A stretch of 64,000 nt of DNA from Frondihabitans sp. 762G35 (GTDB taxonomy: Bacteria > Actinomycetota > Actinomycetes > Actinomycetales > Microbacteriaceae): assembly GCF_002074055.1 (NCBI RefSeq), contig NZ_CP014619.1:1488001-1552000 (forward strand), in the 5' to 3' direction. This document shows positions 61,451-64,000 of the stretch, in pieces; position 1 is the stretch's first letter, and each line of letters opens with the position of its first letter. A program made the translations under genes and the position numbers. The notes beneath the pieces are model-generated. The model was not told the DNA's origin and ran no database searches. It saw nothing but the letters and a program-made list of their open reading frames with translations.

Positions 61451-62254
61451 GTGACACCGAGCAAGACCCCCGACCGCGAGGCGCGCGAGAGGCTCCGTCG
61501 CTACACGGCCCGTCAGAAGGTGCACTCGCACCAGGTCTCCAGGCGTCGACGCGACAACGTCGCAGCGATCGTCGCCGTGGTCCTCGTCGCAGCACTCGGC
61601 ACGGGCGCGCAGATCGTCCACACGGGCGGCTCTCCGGCGGCCCCCGGAGCCTCGGCCTCCGCGAGTGCGTCGGCCACGCCGACCCCGAGCGCCTCGGCCG
61701 CCAACACCGGCGACGTGCCCCCCGAGTCCCTGGCCGAGAACCGCACCTGGACGGGATCGCTCACGCTCAATAAGACCGTCCGCCTCGGCATCTCCCTCGA
61801 CGGCGAGAAGGCCCCGCAGGCGACCGCCGCGCTCGTCTCGCTCATCCAGAAGAAGTTCTACGACGGCACGCACTGCTGGCGGATGAGCGACGGCGCCTCG
61901 GCCAAGTTCTTCCAGTGCGGTGCCACGAAGGCCGACGGAACGGGCGACGCGGGCTTCCAGTTCGGCCCGCTCGAGAACGTGCCCTCCGACAACCGCTACA
62001 CGACCGGCGTCATCGCCATGGCCCGCGCCACGTCGCCGTCGTCGCAGGCGACGCAGTTCTTCATCGTCTACGGCGACACCTTCCTGGACGGCTCCACCGG
62101 CGGGTACACCGTCGTCGGCCGAGTCACCTCCGGCCTCGACGGCCTGGAGAAGAACATCACCGACAAGGGCGTCACGCCGTTCAGCGGGTCGACCGACACC
62201 ACGACGGGCGCCCCGAAGGTCGCGACGACGATCACCGGAGCCACGATCAAGTAG
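61451..62254 (+). CDS. Peptidyl-prolyl cis-trans isomerase, cyclophilin type
   Basis: A 267-aa membrane-anchored or exported cyclophilin. A positively charged N-terminus (1-36) precedes a membrane helix (about 37-54, VAAIVAVVLVAALGTGAQIV), a Ser/Ala/Pro linker to 85, and the cyclophilin domain (about 95-265) with FYDGTHCWRMSDG near 137, FFQCG near 153, GVIAMARA near 180 and QATQFFIVYGD near 198. The usual catalytic HR of FHRV is replaced by HCWRM. GGAGGAG precedes the GTG by 4 nt. TACAGT (61413-61418) may be its -10. Confidence 0.92.
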   Translation: MTPSKTPDREARERLRRYTARQKVHSHQVSRRRRDNVAAIVAVVLVAALGTGAQIVHTGGSPAAPGASASASASATPTPSASAANTGDVPPESLAENRTWTGSLTLNKTVRLGISLDGEKAPQATAALVSLIQKKFYDGTHCWRMSDGASAKFFQCGATKADGTGDAGFQFGPLENVPSDNRYTTGVIAMARATSPSSQATQFFIVYGDTFLDGSTGGYTVVGRVTSGLDGLEKNITDKGVTPFSGSTDTTTGAPKVATTITGATIK

Positions 62255-62360
62255 CCGGTCGAGGGCCTCGTACGGGGTCTCGACTTGTGCAATAGGCTGA
62301 ACATCCATCGCGAGGGACATATCTGTGCCTCACCGACGAGACATCCAGCAAGGTGGAATT

Positions 62361-63593
62361 GTGGCTAGTGACGATCAGGCGCCCTGGGGCCGAGTCGACG
62401 ACGACGGGACCGTGTACGTCCGCGAAGCCGACGGAGAGCGCGCGGTGGGTCAATACCCCGACGCGACTCCTGCGGAGGCTCTGGCGTACTACGAGCGGAA
62501 GTTCACCGAGCTCGCCGGGCAGGTGACCCTCCTCGAGCAGCGCGTGAAGCGCGGTGCGTCGGCCAACGACGTGTCGAAGGCGGTGACGCACCTCCGGGAG
62601 GCGCTCGCCGAGCCGAGCGCGGTCGGCGACATCGCGACGCTCCGCACCCGCGTCGCCGCGCTGGACACCACGGTGGTCGAGCTCACGCAGCAGCAGAGCG
62701 CCGAGGCCCAGCAGGCGCAGGCCGAGGCCGTGGCCTACCGGACCACGCTCGTGGTCGAGGCCGAGGTCCTCGCCTCGCAGGATCCCGCTCGCGTGCAGTG
62801 GAAGACCGTCACGACGCAGATCGACGACGTCTTCGCCCGCTGGCAGAAGCACCAGCAGGAGGGGCCGCGCATCCCCAAGGGCGAGGGCAACGAGCTCTGG
62901 AAGCGTTTCCGCGCCGCCCGCTCCACCATCGACACCAACCGCAAGGCGTTCTACGCCGAGCTCGACGCCGTCCACCGCGACGCGCGGACGCGCAAGCAGG
63001 CCCTGGTCGAGCAGGCCGAGGCGCTCGCGCCGAAGGGCGCCGACGGCATCCCGGCCTATCGGGGGCTGCTCGACGACTGGAAGCGCGCGGGTCGCGCCGG
63101 CAAGAAGTACGACGACGCCCTCTGGGCCAAGTTCAAGGCCGCGGGCGACGTCCTCTACGGGGCGAAGAGCGCCATCGTGGCGCAGGACGAAGCGGAGTAC
63201 GACGACAACCTCGTCGCGAAGCTGGCCCTGCTCGACGAGGCCGACGGCATCCTGGCCATCACCGATCGCACGGCCGCGCGCGACGCTCTCATCTCGGTGC
63301 AGCAGCGCTTCGACGAGATCGGTCGCGTGCCGCGCGACCAGGTCCGTCCCGTCGAGGACCGCCTGCGCAAGGTCGAGAACCACGTCCGCAAGCTCGACGA
63401 GGACTTCTGGCAGAAGAACAACCCGGAGAAGAAGGCGCGGTCCGAGGGCCTCGCCGGTCAGCTCCAGTCGGCCATCGCGAAGCTCGAGGCGGAGCTCGAG
63501 GCCGCCGAGGCCTCGGGCGACAAGCGTGCCGTGAAAGACGCGCAGGAGGCCCTGGCCGCTCGCCGCATCTGGCTCGACGCCCTCGGTTCCTGA
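62361..63593 (+). CDS. DUF349 domain-containing protein
   Basis: A 410-aa, highly charged helical protein with at least three DUF349 repeats (about 155-225, 230-300 and 305-375; characteristic KRFRAARSTIDTNRKAFYAELD and AKFKAAGDVLYGAK segments) and a coiled-coil end. The N-terminus includes a short beta segment APWGRVDDDGTVYVRE found in actinobacterial members. GTG at 62361 is preferred because AAGGTGG lies 4 nt before it; an in-frame ATG at 62325 adds twelve residues. Function unknown; cytosolic. Confidence 0.88.
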   Translation: MASDDQAPWGRVDDDGTVYVREADGERAVGQYPDATPAEALAYYERKFTELAGQVTLLEQRVKRGASANDVSKAVTHLREALAEPSAVGDIATLRTRVAALDTTVVELTQQQSAEAQQAQAEAVAYRTTLVVEAEVLASQDPARVQWKTVTTQIDDVFARWQKHQQEGPRIPKGEGNELWKRFRAARSTIDTNRKAFYAELDAVHRDARTRKQALVEQAEALAPKGADGIPAYRGLLDDWKRAGRAGKKYDDALWAKFKAAGDVLYGAKSAIVAQDEAEYDDNLVAKLALLDEADGILAITDRTAARDALISVQQRFDEIGRVPRDQVRPVEDRLRKVENHVRKLDEDFWQKNNPEKKARSEGLAGQLQSAIAKLEAELEAAEASGDKRAVKDAQEALAARRIWLDALGS

Positions 63594-63626
63594 CCGCGGC
63601 TGCTCCCACCTCTCCCGCACCGCCTC

Positions 63627-63667
63627 GACGCCGGGCCCCGTTCTCCACAGATCGGGTGCCCGGCGTC
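63627..63667 (+). terminator. Hairpin terminator after the DUF349 gene
   Basis: Perfect 10-bp arms GACGCCGGGC and GCCCGGCGTC around a 21-nt loop, 34 bp after the stop codon. No U-tract. Confidence 0.65.
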
Positions 63668-63699
63668 TGCGCGTCGGGCGCGTCCGCCACTCTGGAGTC

Positions 63700-64000
63700 A
63701 TGGCTCCCTCCCGCGACCTCCTGACCGACTCCGACCTCCCCTACGCCGAACTCCAGGCGGCCGCCCTCGACGGCGACGTGTTCCGGGTGGATCGGGCGTT
63801 CTGCTCGATCGCGGAGTTCGACGTGCCGTGGCGGCGAGCCGCTGCCCTGCGGCCGCTCTTCGGCCGCACCTGGGTCGTCGCGCGTCGATCGGCCGCGTGG
63901 GTCTGGGGCGGTCTCGACGACGCACCCCTGACGCACGACGGCTTCGGGCCGAAGGCCGGCCGCGACCTGGCGCTGCCCACCGAGCTGCGCGCGAGCGACG
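63700..64000 (+). CDS. Hypothetical protein (partial), AbiEi-like N-terminus
   Basis: The first 100 residues of a protein that runs off the right edge. It begins MAPSRDLLTDSDLPYAELQ, with the segment GDVFRVDRAFCSIAEFD and WVVARRSAAWVWGGLDDAP near 58-76. This resembles a group of 200-300-aa actinobacterial proteins with an AbiEi-like winged-helix N-terminus, sometimes joined to an endonuclease-like domain, but the deciding C-terminus is outside the window. GGAG lies 4 nt before the ATG. Assignment tentative. Confidence 0.55.
   Translation, partial: MAPSRDLLTDSDLPYAELQAAALDGDVFRVDRAFCSIAEFDVPWRRAAALRPLFGRTWVVARRSAAWVWGGLDDAPLTHDGFGPKAGRDLALPTELRASD

Overview
The window is a high-GC (roughly 70%) actinobacterial chromosome segment, almost certainly from a member of the Microbacteriaceae; the genus cannot be fixed from sequence alone. 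The reasons are the GC-rich third codon positions, frequent GTG/TTG starts, TAnnnT-type -10 boxes, actinobacterial families (the ANTAR regulator PdtaR, the Trp-associated membrane protein, a mycobacterial-IHF domain, an ATPase-degenerate PriA), and a gene order matching actinobacterial pyr, aro, trp and his clusters. About 60 kb is read co-directionally on the minus strand. The plus-strand exceptions are a thioesterase, tRNA-Leu and cspA, a GNAT gene, a small accessory island at 47.6-51.3 kb, and the last 2.5 kb.

From left to right: 1-12 kb holds uvrB (cut by the window edge), coaE, rpsA, a DUF885 peptidase-like protein, an orphan PTS EIIB, polA, a hotdog thioesterase, an epoxide-hydrolase-like protein, pdtaR, tRNA-Leu(CAA) and cspA. 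At 12-21.7 kb are a small membrane protein, pyk, the glutamate synthase pair gltBD, and lgt. At 21.7-36 kb (read right to left) lies a long, tightly packed run: metK-priA-fmt-rsmB-rpe-hisE-hisG-hisF-hisI-trpE-trpM-like-small membrane protein-trpC-trpB-trpA-lgt. Many junctions are ATGA/GTGA overlaps, so methionine activation, initiator-tRNA formylation, histidine and tryptophan synthesis are probably co-transcribed in blocks. trpD and trpG are not here.

At 36.6-46.5 kb is the de novo UMP operon pyrR-pyrB-pyrC-(membrane protein)-carA-carB-pyrF, continuing into a fused mIHF-guanylate kinase gene and rpoZ. Its leader carries a PyrR-binding hairpin next to the Shine-Dalgarno sequence. At 46.5-58.8 kb are nusB and efp and the run alaS-ruvX-mltG-aroC-aroK-aroB. 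These two blocks, usually near neighbours in actinobacteria, are separated by a plus-strand island. The island holds a relatively AT-rich two-gene cassette (secreted hydrophobic protein plus small membrane protein), another membrane protein, and an acyltransferase-3/SGNH O-acyltransferase. The window ends with rpsD, rarA, a cyclophilin, a DUF349 protein and a partial unknown gene.

The most informative non-coding signals are these. (i) Motifs of the form TGTCRGTG-N8-TAnnnT, the RecA-independent DNA-damage promoter recognised with PafBC in mycobacteria, stand before uvrB, polA and rarA and also before a DUF885 gene, an epoxide-hydrolase gene and, less perfectly, metK. (ii) About eleven genes have a TAnnnT box ending 6-8 nt before the start codon, which implies leaderless mRNAs. 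(iii) A nonamer GCAGGAKNC recurs, often bought at the price of otherwise rare codons.
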